Assembly: GCF_000731985.1 (NCBI RefSeq)
Contig: NZ_JNCS01000009.1
Coordinates: 62,001-126,000, forward strand
Length of the DNA stretch: 64,000 nucleotides
Direction: 5' to 3'
Source: Natrinema altunense
GTDB taxonomy: Archaea > Halobacteriota > Halobacteria > Halobacteriales > Natrialbaceae
This document shows, in pieces, positions 18,788 through 28,485 of the stretch (position 1 is the stretch's first letter; every line of letters starts with the position of its first letter). The position numbers were made by a program, and so were the translations under genes. The notes below the pieces were generated by a model that saw only the letters and a list, made by a program, of their open reading frames with translations, had not been told where the DNA came from and searched no databases.

Positions 18788-19163
18788 CGTCGACGGTCGT
18801 GTACCCGCCGTGGCGTCCGCTGTATCGAATCCGGTTTGCCGACTGCAGTTCCTCGAGCGTCTCGTCCAATCGCGACTCGATGTCGTCGGCGACCGCCTCG
18901 AGGAGTTCGTCCCAGGTATACGTGTCAGCGGACAGCAATTCGAGGACCCGTGTCTCGAGGGCGTTACCCCCAGGGTCTGGATCCGGAGAATCGGGTTCCG
19001 CTGAGCCGGATTCGAACCCCCGACGGCCAGCCTGAACCATCGTCCGAACGAACTCGCTCTGGCTCATGTCGAGGCGGTCAGCATGGGATTGCCACTCCTC
19101 TTTTTGATAGGTCGGAACGTATGTTTTGACGGCAGTCTTCTCAGTGTCCGTCGAATCGCCCAT
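18768..19163 (-). CDS. DUF5805-like protein paired with the recombinase
   Basis: The 131-residue product starts MGDSTDTEKTAVKTYVPTYQ. Residues 12-48 (KTYVPTYQKEEWQSHADRL, then SQSEFVRTMVQAG) look like a ribbon-helix-helix unit, and the C-terminal part (about 70-120) like a small winged helix ending in SANRIRYSGRHGGYTTV. Such proteins are found next to haloarchaeal integrases; I name DUF5805 from memory. It probably regulates or assists the recombinase. The ATG at 19163 was chosen over 19193. The DNA encoding residues 50-60 contains a T-arm-like sequence around 19007-19022, considered and rejected as a tRNA. Confidence 0.7.
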   Translation of the reverse strand: MGDSTDTEKTAVKTYVPTYQKEEWQSHADRLDMSQSEFVRTMVQAGRRGFESGSAEPDSPDPDPGGNALETRVLELLSADTYTWDELLEAVADDIESRLDETLEELQSANRIRYSGRHGGYTTVDGGGDGD

Positions 19164-20480
19164 ACGCCATCCATCAGAGGCGACGATATTCAATCTGCCT
19201 ATTATCCGAGCTAAGTGAGTTTATCTTCATCAATAGCACCTATATTGCGCAGCTGTTAGTACTACAGTTAGAGATTAGTATAGTCTATAGGCATGTGAGT
19301 AGGGATAAAAGTGGATTAGCGCTAGTACCAAAGTTCAAGATACAAGTGAGATCGAACGGCCGGTGAACGATATCCGATCGTCACTCGCGGTCCCCGCCTC
19401 TCCTGCCCGCGGAGGGTGATCCGCCTCCCCTATCCTCTCAGGTCGCTCTCGTCCTCGAGTGCTGGAGGTCGAACGCGTTTGCGGAACCACGAGTGCCACG
19501 CAACTGTCGCGGCCATCGTCCCGGTCGGGTTGGCTACCGTCTATCGAATCGTCGATTTCTCGACCGGTGGGGGTAGATCCCTAGTGCTCGAATCGACCTG
19601 TAGCTCATCGGATGGAGTGACGTTCAGTCGGCACTGGCCGGCATGCTACCAGCCCCGACCCACCCCCGGAGTCGGTTCGACTGTTATCCGGCGGGGTGCA
19701 GTACCCGCTGTCTCACCGAGTCGTCACTTTCTGCCTCGAGCGTCCTGATTCTGTGGCGACCACGATACACGTCGCAACCGACGATCGCAAACGGCGGCTC
19801 CGGTCGACTGCAACGACCATCCGGCCACTCTCTTGGCGAAGCGGACCGCTGTGGTATCGCGACTCGCCGGCGTTCATTCAGTTCGGTTTCGAGCGGCCAG
19901 CGGTGGGCTCGCGTCTCCTCTCAGCCGTCGACGGGAGTGGGCGAGTCGTCCGAAGGGATCGTTGGAAGACGACTGGCCCCGACCGCGACGGTTTCGATGA
20001 GGGCCGCCACAGCGGACGTATCCGCCCGGCAGTCGCAGGTCGTGTGTGGGTTCTCGTACACTCCGCTGACAGCGACGTTCACCGGATCGGTTTGAGTTTG
20101 GTCCTCCCCTGGGTTGGGCCCCCTCAGAACGCCACTGAGAGGGTTTCAGCGGAGAGAGTGATGGCTTCGCTATCGGAACTGTTCGAGCGATCCATCTCGG
20201 CACTGCGTGCGAAGGAGTTTCGGGCCACGTTCGACGGTGTTCTCAGTCATTCGGATTTCAGGCGGAGTGTCCGTCCGAACCCATATAAATAATATATCGC
20301 TATACACAGTACAGGGCCCCACGGTACGTATCGACGCTCGTCGGAAACGCGTCAACGAGACTGGAGGTCGAATAGCTAACCCGCTTTCCCGCCCTCGAGA
20401 CCTAAATCGACGATTCACCGGTGGCACGTGGACTCCTTCCGGGCGGTAGTTATTCCACGCTGGTCGCCGTCCGACTCGAT
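19164..20480. other. 1.3-kb region without a convincing gene
   Basis: The part up to about 19340 is AT-rich and contains the promoter of the DUF5805-like gene. From 19380 to 20300 several overlapping frames exist on both strands (the longest from 19696 to 20292), but their products are basic, rich in Arg, Ser and Pro, and third-position GC is lower than in neighbours. I recognise no domain. The stretch could be a decayed part of the element brought by the recombinase. A TATA-like TAGTTATTCC near 20446 belongs to the SDR gene. Confidence 0.45.
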
Positions 20481-21356
20481 ATGGCAGACATGACCGTCGA
20501 CGAGGCCCTGGCGAAGTACGGACCGTCCAAACTCGCTCGCGACGATCTACTGGTTCTCGAGGACCCACACTACACCGCCGAGAACATCGCAATCGTGACG
20601 GGGGCCGGCTCGGGGATCGGCCGGGCAACCGCGCTGGCCTTCGCCGCGAACGGATTGACCGTCGTCGCGACGGATCGCGACGAAGAGGGTCTCGCCGAGA
20701 CGCAAACGCAGTCCGAGGAGTTGTCCCTGCCGGGCGAACTCGTTACGGTCGTCGGCGACCTAACTACCGATTCGGATCTCGAGCGGATCGTCGACGAAGC
20801 GGCCGACCGCGGCAGTATCCGCTATCTAGCCAACATCGCCGGACTGCAGACGGTCGCGCCCATCGAGTCGTTCCCGCTCGAGAAGTACGACCTGATGCAC
20901 GATGTCATGCAGCGGGCTCCGTTGGTGCTCACCAAACACTGTCTCCCGCATTTCCGCGACAACGAGGACGGCGCGGGAGTCGTCGGGAACATGTGTTCGG
21001 TCCACGGCCACATCGTCACCCAAGACAAGGTCGCGTACAACACGACGAAGTTCGGACTGCGCGGGCTCACACAATCGATCGCCGCCGAAGGCGAGGGAAA
21101 CGTCCGGGCGTTCACCGTCAGCACTGCCTACGTCAAGACGGCGCTCGTCGCGAAACAACTCCCCGAGACGGCCGACCGCCGCGACATGACCGTCGACGAG
21201 GTCGTCGAGAACGTCATGTTAGAGCACACCCGCGGCACGGAGATGATGGAACCCTACGAGGTCGCGAACCTGTTCGTGATGGGCTGTTCACACCACAGCA
21301 AACACCTCAACGGCGGTGATATGACTCACGAAGGCGGGATGAGCCTGACGTACTGA
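20481..21356 (+). CDS. Short-chain dehydrogenase/reductase
   Basis: The product is 291 residues with a classical SDR Rossmann fold. The cofactor motif is TGAGSGIG (about 39-46), the acidic residue after strand 2 (ATDRDEEG) favours NAD over NADP, the structural NAG-like motif reads NIAGLQ, and the catalytic tetrad fits S in MCSVHG with YNTTK (Y-x-x-x-K). It is similar in layout to 3-hydroxybutyrate dehydrogenases, but the N-terminal 30 residues are extra and the substrate cannot be assigned. The ATG at 20481 gives MADMTVDEALAKYG. Confidence 0.88.
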   Translation: MADMTVDEALAKYGPSKLARDDLLVLEDPHYTAENIAIVTGAGSGIGRATALAFAANGLTVVATDRDEEGLAETQTQSEELSLPGELVTVVGDLTTDSDLERIVDEAADRGSIRYLANIAGLQTVAPIESFPLEKYDLMHDVMQRAPLVLTKHCLPHFRDNEDGAGVVGNMCSVHGHIVTQDKVAYNTTKFGLRGLTQSIAAEGEGNVRAFTVSTAYVKTALVAKQLPETADRRDMTVDEVVENVMLEHTRGTEMMEPYEVANLFVMGCSHHSKHLNGGDMTHEGGMSLTY

Positions 21357-21370
21357 TTCACATCGGTCAG

Positions 21371-22954
21371 TCACTCCTCGCCGTCACTCTCGGTCGCCGA
21401 CTCCTCGTCCGTCGGATCGATCCCGTCCCGGAACCATCGCCGTCCCGTCCGCTGGTGCTGACGCGCCCGGAGGCGCTCCTGCAACCGGTCCTCGATGGCG
21501 GCCTGCATCTCGAGGCCCCGGTCCGTATCCACGTCGTGAGCGGTCGCGGCTCGACCGAGTAACGAGGCGGAACTGGCGGTATCGGCGGTGACGCTGGCGA
21601 GTCGCCGTCGGCGCTGGAAGATCGTCGCCTGGTGGAGGACGGCCTGCACCCGGTAGTAGGGGACGACCTTCGTCGTCCGCCGCCAGAACCCCGTCCGGGC
21701 GAGGACGTATCGGTCGTCGAGGCGGACGCCCCGATTCCGCCATTTCAGATGCGCCGCGATCGGGACGAGGACCGCGAGGGCGGCGAGAACGTACCACTGG
21801 CGGATGAATCCCGTGTATCGCGCCAACAGAAACGCGACGCCGACGACGGCGGCGACGACGAGCAGGTATCGGACCGCGTACCGCTCGCGGGCGCGTCGCG
21901 GCGGCGACTCGAGGTCAATCGGACCAAACGGCTCGATCGCACGCGCGAGTTCGGCGACCCGGTCGGCGTCGGCCAGCGGAATCGCGGACTCCGAACCGCG
22001 GGAATCGGACTGGCCGGGAGCGTAACCGGCCGTCTCGACGCTCAACGCGGCGTAACCGAACCAGCGGAAGGGGATCGATTCCGTGATCGTCAGCGTCTGG
22101 ATCTTCTCGAGGGGGATCGTCCCGCTGTAGCGCTGGAGGAGGCCGCGTTCGTAGTAGAGTTCGTCGCCGACGCGGGTGAGACGGAAGCCGTAGTAACGGG
22201 TGAACGTGAGAGCGGCACTGATGAGCCAAGCCGCGAGCACGAAGAGCAGGAGGCCCCACGCGATCGCGATCAAGCCCGTTTCCGGGCCGGGGAGCCCGCC
22301 GAGACGGTTCGCCGGAACCAGCGCCACAGGGTCGAACCCGCTGGCGAACGAGAGCGCGATGCCGCCCAGCAGGCTCGCCCCCGGATCGATCGTGAAGACA
22401 CTCAGAATCGCGAGTTCGTGGGGTCGAATTTCGAACAGGACCGTCTCGTCGCCGGCCGACGCCGCGTCGGTGTCCCTGACGGCGGTCCCCGTCTCGTCCG
22501 TGTCGGACGCGTCGGTACTCACACCGTCGCGGAGTTGGCGTCTGAGACGGCGGGCTTCGTCCTCGTCGACGTATTGCAGGCTGACTTCGGTCTGGCCGCC
22601 GCCCGCGGTCTCGATGTGGACGGCGGCGATGCCGAGGACGCGGACGAGGACGTTCTGCCTGATGTCGACGTTCTGGACTCGCCCCAGAGGAAGTTCCCGA
22701 TCCCTGCGTGCGAGGACGCCGGAGGTAACGTCGAACGTGTCGTCGGTGAGTTCGTATCGGAACCGCCGATAGTAGGCGAACTCGTAGACGATCCCGAGGA
22801 CGATCCCGATCGCGACGAGTCCGACCACGGACAGCAGGTTCGTCCCGTTCCCGCCGGGCGAGGCGACGATCCCGACGACGAAAAACAGGAAGCCGGTGTT
22901 GAGGCTCCGCGAGAGCGAGCGGACGGCGACCGACGCCGGATGGAGCGTCGTCAT
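21371..22954 (-). CDS. PH-domain membrane protein (YdbT-like), copy 1
   Basis: The 527-residue product has the layout of bacterial YdbT/DUF304 proteins: repeated units of two membrane helices plus a bacterial PH domain, seen at about 20-130, 195-330 and 345-480. Recurrent sequence in each PH unit is visible as [32 protein letters not shown] and [14 protein letters not shown]. The role in haloarchaea is unknown; in bacteria some act in membrane stress. It overlaps the end of the smaller partner gene by 4 nt (ATGA), forming a translationally coupled pair. The same pair occurs again at 29100-31167. Confidence 0.85.
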   Translation of the reverse strand: MTTLHPASVAVRSLSRSLNTGFLFFVVGIVASPGGNGTNLLSVVGLVAIGIVLGIVYEFAYYRRFRYELTDDTFDVTSGVLARRDRELPLGRVQNVDIRQNVLVRVLGIAAVHIETAGGGQTEVSLQYVDEDEARRLRRQLRDGVSTDASDTDETGTAVRDTDAASAGDETVLFEIRPHELAILSVFTIDPGASLLGGIALSFASGFDPVALVPANRLGGLPGPETGLIAIAWGLLLFVLAAWLISAALTFTRYYGFRLTRVGDELYYERGLLQRYSGTIPLEKIQTLTITESIPFRWFGYAALSVETAGYAPGQSDSRGSESAIPLADADRVAELARAIEPFGPIDLESPPRRARERYAVRYLLVVAAVVGVAFLLARYTGFIRQWYVLAALAVLVPIAAHLKWRNRGVRLDDRYVLARTGFWRRTTKVVPYYRVQAVLHQATIFQRRRRLASVTADTASSASLLGRAATAHDVDTDRGLEMQAAIEDRLQERLRARQHQRTGRRWFRDGIDPTDEESATESDGEE

Positions 22955-23439
22955 ACGGCGTCCTCACCCGCCGTCTCGATCGCGAGTTGGCGAAGCGATT
23001 CCTGCAGGTCCTCGGCTCGAGTCGGCGTGAGTCCCGGGATCGCCACATCGGAACTTCGGGAGCCGGCCGTATAGACCACGACCGTCGCGAGCCCGGTCGT
23101 GCGCTCGAGCGGTGACCGCCGAGAGTCGACGTGCTGGACTCGGACGTAGGGGACGACCGTCTTGACGCGCGTGAAGACGCCGCGTTCGATGTAGAGATCG
23201 TCGTCCCGAAGCTCGAACCGCCAGACGCCGTAGCGACGCCAGGCCACGAGGATGCGAAGGAGCGCGAGAGCGACGGCGAGAGCGACGGCGGCCGGCACGA
23301 GGACGTCCGGCGCGGACTCCCAGACTGCCGTACGGGTGAGACCGAACGCCGCGCCGACGATGGCGCCACCGAAAATCGCGGCTCGAACGAGCGCGAGGAG
23401 GAGCCAAACGACGCGCACTCGTGGAGTGAGCCGTTCCAT
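22951..23439 (-). CDS. PH-domain membrane protein (YdbS-like), copy 1
   Basis: The product has 162 residues with two membrane helices (about 10-30 and 42-60) and one bacterial PH domain, with [20 protein letters not shown] and [11 protein letters not shown] as the conserved strand pair, then [20 protein letters not shown]. It matches the YdbS-like half of the DUF304 pair. Its stop overlaps the start of the larger partner. The products probably form one membrane complex. Copy 2 of this protein (30706-31167) keeps the same motifs, for example IPGLTPDRARSLQE. Confidence 0.85.
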   Translation of the reverse strand: MERLTPRVRVVWLLLALVRAAIFGGAIVGAAFGLTRTAVWESAPDVLVPAAVALAVALALLRILVAWRRYGVWRFELRDDDLYIERGVFTRVKTVVPYVRVQHVDSRRSPLERTTGLATVVVYTAGSRSSDVAIPGLTPTRAEDLQESLRQLAIETAGEDAV

Positions 23440-23623
23440 ACGTATCGTCAGGGCACGATCGGATTAAAGGATGGGAAAGCGACGGTCGTTCTCACGGGGT
23501 GAAACGGAGTTGACCCGTGAGGACGGTTCGATCGGGCACTCGCGACGATCTCCGTTGTCGAGTGAACGTCCGTCTCGGCGGCGAACCACAGGTATTTGTG
23601 CACAGTTACCATAGGACTGGATA

Positions 23624-23986
23624 ATGGGAAACGATCACGTCACCCCCGATCTGTTCGCCCTCCGGACGGCGGCCGATGACGTCCCGATTGACGACGTGAT
23701 CCGTCTTCTCGGGACGTTTCACGCTCGAAACGCGATCGTCTATCTCTCCGATCACTCGACGGTGACGGTCGACGAACTCGCCGACGTACTCGCGGCCGCG
23801 GCGGCGAGTAACGACGAGACGATCGCGACGCCATCGGACCGCGACCGGATTCGGATCCGACTCTACCACGCGATCCTCCCGCGACTCGCCGACCTGGAGT
23901 TCATCACGTTCGACAGCGAGACGAACACCGTGACCGAGACATCGATTCCGGACGCGGTCACTGCCGCGTTGCGGATCGACGACTGA
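23624..23986 (+). CDS. Winged-helix domain protein (DUF7344-like)
   Basis: The 120-residue product resembles the 12920 protein: VIRLLGTFHARNAIVYLS, VDELADVLAAAAASN, LYHAILPRLADLEFITFD, which fit a winged helix with a long spacer. It ends 5 nt before the DICT-domain gene, so the two form an operon. The likely job is DNA binding, with the partner providing the input signal (inference). A TATA-like GTATTTGTG lies near 23591, about 30 nt before the start. Confidence 0.72.
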   Translation: MGNDHVTPDLFALRTAADDVPIDDVIRLLGTFHARNAIVYLSDHSTVTVDELADVLAAAAASNDETIATPSDRDRIRIRLYHAILPRLADLEFITFDSETNTVTETSIPDAVTAALRIDD

Positions 23987-23991
23987 TCGGC

Positions 23992-24723
23992 ATGCACTCG
24001 CTTCGAGACGCTTTCGAGAACGTCGACCGACGACGGAAGACGCTCGAGATCCACACCGACGAGGAGTCGGTCATCGCGGAGTTCCGACAGCAGTTCGATA
24101 CGCGGAACGTCGACGTGACCCACCGGTCACTGGGGGCGATCGACGAGATGGGGTTCGTGATCGTTCGGGATGGCGACGGGGAGTTCCGGGGTGCGCTGGG
24201 TATCGATCAGTTCGAGGCGGTCCTCTCGCCCGACCTCCACCCGCCGTGGGAACTCGCCGAACGGGACCTCGACAGCGCGGCCCTGTTCAGTTTCCTCGAG
24301 AACACGCTGTTTTCGTCGTACGATCGCCGGCAGATGGTGGCCACGTCCCGGGAGATCGAAGAACGGGCGTGGCGCGTCGGAACGGGGCGACTGTACGCCG
24401 GCTTCCAGCGGCCGGCAGCGCTCCGTGCACAAACTGACGTGTACCGGCGGTTCGGCGACCGCGACTCGCTCACCGTGGTCGTATTCATAGACGGGGAGTA
24501 CGACGGGATGCTCACCGACGACGTAACGGTCGTCACGGACGCCAACGACGAATTCGACGCGTTCTGGTTCGTGGTGTTCGACGGCGGCGGAACCGACCAC
24601 CATCGCTGTGCGTTGGTCGCCGAAGAACGCGATCCGGGTCGGTACTACGGCTTCTGGACGTACGACCCGATGCTCGTCGGCGATCTGGTCGCCTATCTCG
24701 AGGCGGCATCCGACGGCCGGTGA
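23992..24723 (+). CDS. DICT-type sensory domain protein
   Basis: The 243-residue product has the pattern of the DICT sensory domain: an N-terminal helix (SLRDAFENVDRRRKTLEIHT), a central helical LFSFLENTLFSSYDRRQMV region, and a C-terminal beta-rich part with DAFWFVVFDGGG and GFWTYDPMLVGDLVAYLE. In bacteria this domain is linked to two-component and cyclase proteins and may sense light or redox state. In haloarchaea it is often beside a small helix-turn-helix protein, as here (5-nt gap). No effector domain is fused. Confidence 0.75.
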   Translation: MHSLRDAFENVDRRRKTLEIHTDEESVIAEFRQQFDTRNVDVTHRSLGAIDEMGFVIVRDGDGEFRGALGIDQFEAVLSPDLHPPWELAERDLDSAALFSFLENTLFSSYDRRQMVATSREIEERAWRVGTGRLYAGFQRPAALRAQTDVYRRFGDRDSLTVVVFIDGEYDGMLTDDVTVVTDANDEFDAFWFVVFDGGGTDHHRCALVAEERDPGRYYGFWTYDPMLVGDLVAYLEAASDGR

Positions 24724-24819
24724 CTCGCCTGTCGAGCCGCCTTCGGTCTCGGCATGCCGGCCCCGATAGTCGATCCGCTATCGTCGGCCGGCCGAGGGAC
24801 GAAACGGAACGCTCCGGCG

Positions 24820-25053
24820 TTACTGGGTCGCGGTGCGAACGGCGCCGACGCGATAGAGGTCTTTCTCGAGTCCGTCCCCATCACAGTCCTCGTTCGGACA
24901 CTCGTAGTGCCAGCCGTCCTGGGTCGCCGCGCCTTCCTGAAATCGCTCCCCGCATACCTCACAGAGGAGTTGTCCGTTTGTACACGTATCCCGGTGTAAT
25001 TCGAGGGCGAGTTCGGTCTGGAACGACTGGTTGCAGTTACGACAGGTGTGCAT
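24820..25053 (-). CDS. Small C2H2 plus four-cysteine zinc-finger protein
   Basis: From the ATG at 25053 the product is 77 residues. A C2H2-like finger is seen as CRNC (4-7) with H20 and C24 (ELHRDTC), and a second ribbon as CEVC (31-34) with CPNEDC. The tail LEKDLYRVGAV is short. Such proteins are typical of haloarchaea; the function is unknown. The upstream in-frame start at 25080 would add nine residues (MANARVRRT); I prefer the shorter start because the finger normally begins within the first few residues. Confidence 0.7.
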   Translation of the reverse strand: MHTCRNCNQSFQTELALELHRDTCTNGQLLCEVCGERFQEGAATQDGWHYECPNEDCDGDGLEKDLYRVGAVRTATQ

Positions 25054-25350
25054 AGTTCGTCTGACGCGAGCATTCGCCAAAACTGCTTGGGTTCTTTTAT
25101 TCCGCTCTATTTCGGGCTGATTAGGCGGCTCTGTCCGGATTTGGCGTCGACAGTTCGGGAAAAAAGACAGCCCGAACGGAGCGTTTACTCGCCCTCGAGT
25201 ATTCCGTGTGCTGGGGGATCAGCCGAACGGCGGGCTCGGAACAACACCGCCCGATGGGGTGTCAGGTAACTAGTAGGACGGGCGTCAGCCGGTCGATTCG
25301 GACGGGAACGATTTCCCCGACTGATTTATGTTCACCGGTTCAATGGCCGA

Positions 25351-26430
25351 ATGATGAACTCGCTTGTCATCGGTGGACGGCTGTTCGCGGGCGTAGTGCT
25401 CATTCTGGCGAACGCCTTCTTCGTCGCGATCGAGTTCGCGCTGACGCGCGCTCGGCAGTTCTCGGAGGCGGAGTTCGTCGGTGACAACCCGAAACTCGAA
25501 CGGGCGTGGGCGATGACCGACGATCTCGAACTCTATCTCACCACGTGCCAGGTGGGGATCACTGCCTCGAGCATCGCGGTCGGGATCGTCGCCGAGCCCG
25601 CGCTGGCCGCGATCTTCGAGCCACTGTTCGAGAACACGGTGCTGGCGACGATCGGCAGCGGGGCGATCCTCGCCTTCCTCATCATCAACCTCGTCCACCT
25701 GACCCACGGCGAGCAGACGCCGACGTATCTCGGCGTCGAGCGCTCGCGGCTGGTCTGTCGGTACGGCGCGACGCCCCTGTACTGGTTCTACCGGCTCATC
25801 TCGCCGGTTATCGCGCTCGGCGACGGCATCGCGAAACTGACCCTCAAGCTCTTCGGGATCGAAATGACAGGCGCGTGGCTCGAGACCGAGGAGGACGTCA
25901 TCGAGTCCCGCGCCGACCTGCGGAACCGGCTGGGTTCGATCCTTCAGGAAGGGAATCTCTCCGAGGAACGGCGCGAAGAGGTCATGAACGCGTTCCAGAT
26001 CGGTGAACAGTCCATCAGCGAACTGATGGTGCCCCCCGAGGAGATCGTCGCGCTCTCGACCGACGCCGACCCCGAAGAGAACTTCCGGAAGATGGAGGAG
26101 CGCCCCCAGACCCGCTATCCGCTGGTCGGCGGCGAACTGACGGACTTCCGCGGCATCCTCTACACGCCGATCCTCGTCAGACACCGCCAGGAACTGGCCG
26201 ATGGCACCGTCGACTTCGAAGAGCTGGCGGCGCCGCCAATGACGCTCTCGCCCGACGCGGACGTCAGCGACGCGGTCGACCAGTTCCAGGCCGAAAATCA
26301 GGAACTCGCCCTGGTGATCGAGGACGGCAAGGTCGCCGGCCTCGTCACCGTGACCGACCTGCTCGAGGCGGTGATGGGCGACATCGAAGATCCGCTCGAC
26401 GGCGCACAGCTCGAGCCGGTCGATCGCTGA
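25351..26430 (+). CDS. CNNM/CorC-type membrane protein with CBS pair
   Basis: The 359-residue product has the CNNM transmembrane domain (helices at about 5-25, 60-90, 95-115 and 140-160; motif ANAFFVAIEFALTRAR) followed by a cytoplasmic CBS-domain pair (about 215-345; ending LVTVTDLLEAVMGDIEDP). Family members are linked to magnesium or other cation transport or sensing. The C-terminal CorC_HlyC domain seen in longer relatives is absent. A TATA-like GATTTATG (25323-25330) lies 21-28 nt before the first ATG; a second ATG follows at once. Confidence 0.85.
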   Translation: MMNSLVIGGRLFAGVVLILANAFFVAIEFALTRARQFSEAEFVGDNPKLERAWAMTDDLELYLTTCQVGITASSIAVGIVAEPALAAIFEPLFENTVLATIGSGAILAFLIINLVHLTHGEQTPTYLGVERSRLVCRYGATPLYWFYRLISPVIALGDGIAKLTLKLFGIEMTGAWLETEEDVIESRADLRNRLGSILQEGNLSEERREEVMNAFQIGEQSISELMVPPEEIVALSTDADPEENFRKMEERPQTRYPLVGGELTDFRGILYTPILVRHRQELADGTVDFEELAAPPMTLSPDADVSDAVDQFQAENQELALVIEDGKVAGLVTVTDLLEAVMGDIEDPLDGAQLEPVDR

Positions 26431-26511
26431 TCGCCGCGGGCACGGCCGAGACAATCGGTCCCCGCGAGTGCGCGTGTTCGCTTTTTGTCCGCCGGCGTGA
26501 AAACGACTGTC

Positions 26512-26943
26512 GTGTACGACGACGTACTGGTTCCGACCGACGGGAGCGCGACGAGCGAGGCGGCGGTCGAGCAGGCCGTTTCGATCGCCGAAGGGGCGGG
26601 AGCGACGATTCACTTCCTCCACGTCGTTGACATAGGGACGAAGATGTCCGCCGGCGCGACGGGAAGCATCGCCCCGCAACTCACCGAGACGCTCGAGGAA
26701 GCGGCCGAGTCGGCCCTCGACGAGGCCGCGAGCCGGGCCGAATCGGCCGGGGTGACCTACGAACGGTTCACCCGCGAGGGGGATCCCCACGAGGTGATCG
26801 AAGCGTACTGCGACGAGCACGACGTCGATCTCGTCGCCATGGGGGCCAGCGGCCACTCAGGCGTGAAAGAACGGCTGCTCGGTAGCACGACCGATCGCGT
26901 CGTCCGGAGCGTCGAGGCGTCGGTCCTCGTCGCACGGCCCTGA
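26512..26943 (+). CDS. Universal stress protein (UspA family)
   Basis: The product is 143 residues from a GTG start, giving MYDDVLVPTDGSATSEAAVE, the usual opening of haloarchaeal UspA proteins. The ATP-binding motif is visible at the end as GASGHSGVKERLLGSTTDRV (G-x2-G-x9-G-S/T). The upstream TTG at 26485 would add nine non-conserved residues and overlaps a T-rich TATA-like box (CTTTTTG, 26481-26487), which fits a leaderless start at 26512. It likely binds ATP as a dimer and acts in stress tolerance; the partner is unknown. Confidence 0.85.
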   Translation: MYDDVLVPTDGSATSEAAVEQAVSIAEGAGATIHFLHVVDIGTKMSAGATGSIAPQLTETLEEAAESALDEAASRAESAGVTYERFTREGDPHEVIEAYCDEHDVDLVAMGASGHSGVKERLLGSTTDRVVRSVEASVLVARP

Positions 26944-26986
26944 GAGGGATCCGGAGCGTCGATCGGAAACGGGATTCAGCGCCGTC

Positions 26987-28402
26987 TCAGTCGTCCCGCC
27001 CGAGAATACCGCGCTCGGCCATCTTGCGGGGATCGAGGACTTCGTCTGCCTCCTCCTCGTCGAGATAGCCCTTCTCGAGGACGACCTCGCGGACGGTCTT
27101 GTCCTCCTTGAGCGCGGTCTTTGCGACCTCGCTGGCCTTGTCGTAGCCGATGTGGACGTTCAGCGAGGTGGCCATCGCCATCGACTGCTCGACGCGCTCC
27201 TCGCAGTACTCCGCGTTGGCCTCGAGCTCGCGGACGAACCGCTCGGCGAAGACCTGACTCGCGTTCGAGATCAGTTCGGCCGACTCGAGGAAGTTGTGCG
27301 CGAGCACGGGCTTGTAGAGGTTGAGGTCGATCTGGCCCTCGGCCGCGCCGGCGGAGACGGCGGCGTCGTTGCCGACGACCTGCTTGTGGACCTGGTTGAC
27401 CGCCTCGGCGACGACCGGGTTGATCTTGCCGGGCATGATCGAGGAGCCGGGCTGGTTCTCGGGCTGTTCGACCTCGCCGAGGCCGTTGCGCGGCCCGGAC
27501 GCGAGCAGCCGGAGGTCGTTTGCGATCTTGTTCAGCGAGCCCGCCACCGTACGGAGCGCGCCATGGGCCTCGCTCATCGCGTCGTGGGCGGCCTGGGCCT
27601 CGAAGTGGTTGTCTGCCTCGCGGAACTGGACGCCGGTCTCCTTCGTGATGTACTCGGCGGCGCGGCCGGGGAACTCCTCGTGGGTGTTCAGCCCCGTTCC
27701 GGTCGCGGTCCCGCCGAGCGCGAGTTCGCCGAGATGGTCACGCACCTGGTCGACGCGGGCCAGGCCCTTCTCGACCTGCGTGCGGTAGCCGCCAAACTCC
27801 TGGCCCAGCGTGACCGGCGTCGCGTCCTGTAGGTGCGTGCGGCCGGTCTTGATCACGTCGTCGAACTCCTCCTCTTTTGCCTCGAGCGCTTCGCGGAGCG
27901 TGTCGAGCGCCGGAATGACGTCTTTCTCCACCGCCTCGAGCGAGGCGACGTGCATCGCGGTCGGGATGACGTCGTTGCTCGACTGGCCGTAGTTGACGTG
28001 GTCGTTGGGATGGACGACGCGGTCGCCGATCTCCGCGCCCATGAGTTCGGCGGCGCGGTTGGCGATGACCTCGTTGGCGTTCATGTTCGAGGACGTGCCC
28101 GACCCGGTCTGGAAGACGTCGACGGGGAACTGGTCGTCGTGCTCGCCGGCGATGACCTCGTCGGCGGCCTCGATGATCGCTTCGGCGACGTCGTCGTCGA
28201 CGAGTCCGAGGTCGCGGTTGGCCTGCGCGGCGGCCTTCTTGACGACGCCCAGCCCGCGGACGAACCGCCGGCTGAACGTGATCCCCGAGATTGGGAAGTT
28301 CTGAATCGCGCGTTGGGTCTGTGCGCCCCAGTAGGCGTCGGCCGGGACCTGCATCTCGCCGAGGCTGTCCTCCTCGAGTCGGTAATCGTCTCCGTCTGCC
28401 AT
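26987..28402 (-). CDS. fumC: Class II fumarate hydratase
   Basis: This enzyme interconverts fumarate and malate in the TCA cycle. The 471-residue length is standard. The superfamily signature GSSIMPGKINP is present near residue 326, and other family segments are visible: GSGTSSNMNANEV, HPNDHVNYGQSSNDVIPTAMH, TGRTHLQDATPVTLGQE. The start at 28402 (MADGDDYRLEEDSLGEMQ) fits the family. The C-terminal DPRKMAERGILGRDD differs little from relatives. Its upstream region is altered: only 19 nt separate the start from a 64-bp repeat that copies the 3' end of the PH gene at 29100, so fumC was probably next to that gene before an insertion. A TATA-like ATTTTACG within the repeat lies about 25-32 nt upstream. 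Confidence 0.96.
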   Translation of the reverse strand: MADGDDYRLEEDSLGEMQVPADAYWGAQTQRAIQNFPISGITFSRRFVRGLGVVKKAAAQANRDLGLVDDDVAEAIIEAADEVIAGEHDDQFPVDVFQTGSGTSSNMNANEVIANRAAELMGAEIGDRVVHPNDHVNYGQSSNDVIPTAMHVASLEAVEKDVIPALDTLREALEAKEEEFDDVIKTGRTHLQDATPVTLGQEFGGYRTQVEKGLARVDQVRDHLGELALGGTATGTGLNTHEEFPGRAAEYITKETGVQFREADNHFEAQAAHDAMSEAHGALRTVAGSLNKIANDLRLLASGPRNGLGEVEQPENQPGSSIMPGKINPVVAEAVNQVHKQVVGNDAAVSAGAAEGQIDLNLYKPVLAHNFLESAELISNASQVFAERFVRELEANAEYCEERVEQSMAMATSLNVHIGYDKASEVAKTALKEDKTVREVVLEKGYLDEEEADEVLDPRKMAERGILGRDD

Positions 28403-28421
28403 ACGCGGAGCCTCGGGGCCG

Positions 28422-28485
28422 GTCACGTAAAATCCACCGAAAGCCCGATATCGTCCGTGCGAGCGCGGTCGCGCAGCGTCGACTG
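28422..28485. repeat. 64-bp direct repeat, left copy (attachment-site-like)
   Basis: The sequence from GTCACGTAAAATCC to CGACTG matches 29099-29162 with one mismatch (T/C at 28479/29156). The right copy is the true 3' end of the PH-domain gene; this left copy is a detached duplicate with no gene attached. Such a pair is what site-specific integration into a gene's 3' end would leave. Confidence 0.85.

Noticed and set aside
19000..19030. tRNA T-arm-like sequence (GGGTTCGAATCC on the minus strand)
   Set aside because: The stem does not pair over five bases, no acceptor stem or anticodon arm is found, and the DNA lies in a plausible reading frame.
19696..20292. Frame of 198 codons in the region after the recombinase
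   Set aside because: Basic, Arg/Ser-rich product, modest third-position GC, no recognisable domain; not annotated as a gene.
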